Source of the DNA: an uncultured Anaerosporobacter sp.
GTDB lineage: Bacteria > Bacillota > Clostridia > Lachnospirales > Lachnospiraceae
Assembly (NCBI GenBank): GCA_945787925.1
Contig: CALZJY010000094.1
Span: forward strand, 1-7,308
DNA: 7,308 nucleotides
Direction of reading: 5' to 3'
Below, in pieces: positions 5,971 through 7,308 of the stretch. Position 1 is the first letter of the stretch. Every line of letters begins with the position of its first letter. Below the pieces are notes generated by a model. The model did not search any database. It worked only from the letters and a program-made list of their open reading frames with translations, and was not told where the DNA came from. Position numbers and translations under genes: made by a program.

Positions 5971-6852
5971 CTATTTTTTTCTTAACGCATCTTTCTCGAT
6001 ATCTCGATGCTCTACCTTCACTCCATAGGAAAGCTTCTTCAATTGTTTGGTAATGGCATTTGCTAACGTTACGGAACGATGTTTTCCTCCTGTACAGCCA
6101 ATACTGATGACTAGCTGGTTCTTACCCTCAATGATATAGTTTGGTATTAAAAACGTTAACATATCCTCTAATTTTTCTAAAAACTCTACTGCCTGTGGTG
6201 CTTGCATTACATAATCGTAAACCGGTTGATCATTTCCCGTCTGTGGTTTCAGTTCTGGAATATAGTATGGGTTTGGAAGGAATCTTACATCAAACACCAA
6301 ATCTGAATCGGCTGGGATTCCATATTTAAACCCAAAACTTAATACTGTGACAATAAAGTTTTGATATTCCCCATCTTCTAAGAAGATTTTATCAATCTCT
6401 GCCTTTAGTTCTCGAATAAGAAGCATACTTGTATCAATGATATAGTTTGCTTTCTTCTTTAAGAACTTTAATCGTTCGCGTTCTAATTCAATCCCTTTAT
6501 CCACTCTGCCTTCTCTTGCTAATGGATGGGTTCTTCTCGTCTCTTTGTATCTCTTCACAAGCACATCCGTACTTGCATCTAAAAATAAGATTTCGTACGG
6601 AAGGTTGTTTTCCTCAAAATTAATCAGGAGATCTCCTAATTGCTCTAAGTTCTGACCACTCCGAATATCCACGCCTAATGCAACTTTGTCAATCGTGCTT
6701 ATACTCTCTACAGCAAGTTGCGAGAACTTAGGAATCAACTGAATTGGTAGATTGTCTACGCAAAAATATCCCATATCTTCTAACATCTTAAGCACGGAGC
6801 TCTTTCCTGCTCCCGACATACCTGTAACCATTACAAAACGCATATTCCTCAT
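5971..6852 (-). CDS. rapZ: RapZ/YvcJ-family nucleotide-binding P-loop protein (RNase adapter family)
   Basis: This is an ATP/GTP-binding protein of about 290 residues. Escherichia coli RapZ is an adapter that delivers the small RNA GlmZ to RNase E, controlling amino-sugar synthesis. The Bacillus homologue YvcJ hydrolyses nucleotides, and its target RNA, if any, is unclear, so an adapter role here is not established. Seen in the sequence: Walker A GMSGAGKS (11-18), FCVDNLP (30-36), a Walker B-like ILFLDA (88-93), RYKETRRTHPL (101-111), and the conserved C-terminal block SFGFKYGIP, DLVFDVRFLPNPYY (184-197) and GCTGGKHRS (252-260), HRDIEK (282-287). The start is uncertain. ATG 6852 has its AAAGG only 2 nt away, while ATG 6843 (residue 4, MRFVMVTGMSG) has a more usual 11-nt spacing, so the true protein may be 290 residues. 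It lies between murB and whiA, as in many Firmicutes. Confidence 0.95.
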   Translation of the reverse strand: MRNMRFVMVTGMSGAGKSSVLKMLEDMGYFCVDNLPIQLIPKFSQLAVESISTIDKVALGVDIRSGQNLEQLGDLLINFEENNLPYEILFLDASTDVLVKRYKETRRTHPLAREGRVDKGIELERERLKFLKKKANYIIDTSMLLIRELKAEIDKIFLEDGEYQNFIVTVLSFGFKYGIPADSDLVFDVRFLPNPYYIPELKPQTGNDQPVYDYVMQAPQAVEFLEKLEDMLTFLIPNYIIEGKNQLVISIGCTGGKHRSVTLANAITKQLKKLSYGVKVEHRDIEKDALRKK

Positions 6853-6894
6853 AACCTTTCTTAGTATCGTTTGTTTGTTTCCTCTCTCTTGGAA

Positions 6895-7308
6895 TTAGAA
6901 ACTTCCAATCATACGAACTTCTGGTTCTAACTCTACATCATACTTCTCTTTTACAATACGTTGTACATCTTTCATTAATTGAACAACTTCTGCTGCCGTT
7001 CCATCTCCAGCATTAATCACAAATCCACAATGCTTCTCAGAAACCATGATATTACCCACACGGTATCCACGTAATCCACTGTCCATGATTAGCTTTCCTG
7101 CAAAATGTCCAACCGGACGTTTAAACGTACTTCCCGCACTTGGGTATTCTAACGGTTGCTTTTCTCTACGTTGTCTTGCAAGTTCTTTGATTCTGTCTTT
7201 GATTTCTTCTTCGTTTCCTTTTTCAAATACGAATTCCGTATCTAATACGATTAGGGATTCTTTTTGTACTAAACTAGTACGATATCCTAATTCTAACTCT
7301 TCCTTCGA
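6895..7308 (-). CDS. murB: UDP-N-acetylenolpyruvoylglucosamine reductase, C-terminal part (MurB)
   Basis: MurB is an FAD-dependent cytoplasmic enzyme that reduces UDP-GlcNAc-enolpyruvate to UDP-MurNAc with NADPH in peptidoglycan synthesis. The last 137 codons are present; the frame is open at the right window edge, and the FAD-binding N-terminal region lies beyond it. The visible part is the substrate-binding domain: EYPSAGSTFKRP contains the serine thought to protonate the intermediate, followed by GKLIMDSGLRGYRVGNIMVSEK and CGFVINAGDGTAAEV. The C-terminus ends LEPEVRMIGSF, with the conserved catalytic glutamate in EVRMIG. The internal ATG at 7086 is not a start, because homologous sequence continues upstream of it. 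It is followed after 42 nt by rapZ, the usual partner, consistent with one operon. Confidence 0.96.
   Translation of the reverse strand, partial: SKEELELGYRTSLVQKESLIVLDTEFVFEKGNEEEIKDRIKELARQRREKQPLEYPSAGSTFKRPVGHFAGKLIMDSGLRGYRVGNIMVSEKHCGFVINAGDGTAAEVVQLMKDVQRIVKEKYDVELEPEVRMIGSF

Noticed and set aside
1..7308. CRISPR array, tRNA or rRNA genes
   Set aside because: I saw no regularly spaced direct repeats and no tRNA cloverleaf or rRNA-like sequence on either strand by eye.

Overview
The window looks like a low-to-moderate GC Firmicute of the class Clostridia, most likely Lachnospiraceae or a close relative. That is an inference from gene order, strong AGGAGG-type ribosome binding sites and protein sequence flavour, not from a database search. 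Every gene I can support lies on the minus strand, so transcription runs from right to left.

Right side (7308 to about 4680): an apparent operon of the 3' end of murB (cell-wall precursor reductase), rapZ/yvcJ (nucleotide-binding P-loop protein), whiA (LAGLIDADG-like/helix-turn-helix regulator) and an 85-residue HPr-like protein. Gaps are 42 nt, 15 nt and a 26-nt overlap. A strong intrinsic terminator closes the operon at about 4720-4682. The HPr-like protein has Glu15 where HPr has its phosphorylatable His15, but it keeps Ser46. This is the pattern of Bacillus Crh (which has Gln15), and Bacillus crh also sits next to yvcJ and whiA/yvcL.

Middle (about 4640 to 2304): a probable promoter, then dnaE, the DNA polymerase III alpha subunit. 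It starts at GTG 4560 and reads normally through the PHP domain and the catalytic palm. It stops matching its family abruptly after Lys752, in the conserved YAFNK-S-H palm motif, leaving about 400 C-terminal residues missing.

Left side (2303 to the window edge): the break is explained by a same-strand group II intron. About 780 nt of structured, non-coding ribozyme sequence is followed by a GTG-started reverse transcriptase/maturase ORF with a YADD active site. That ORF is still open at base 1. Ribozyme domains V and VI, the intron 3' end and the dnaE 3' exon should lie beyond the left edge.

The main point is that a mobile, self-splicing retroelement sits inside an essential replicative polymerase gene. 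It lies about 12-13 nt from the position where cyanobacterial DnaE carries its well-known split intein, so two unrelated splicing elements use nearly the same stretch of the same gene. Unspliced message would encode a 767-residue truncated DnaE, so full-length polymerase should depend on RNA splicing.
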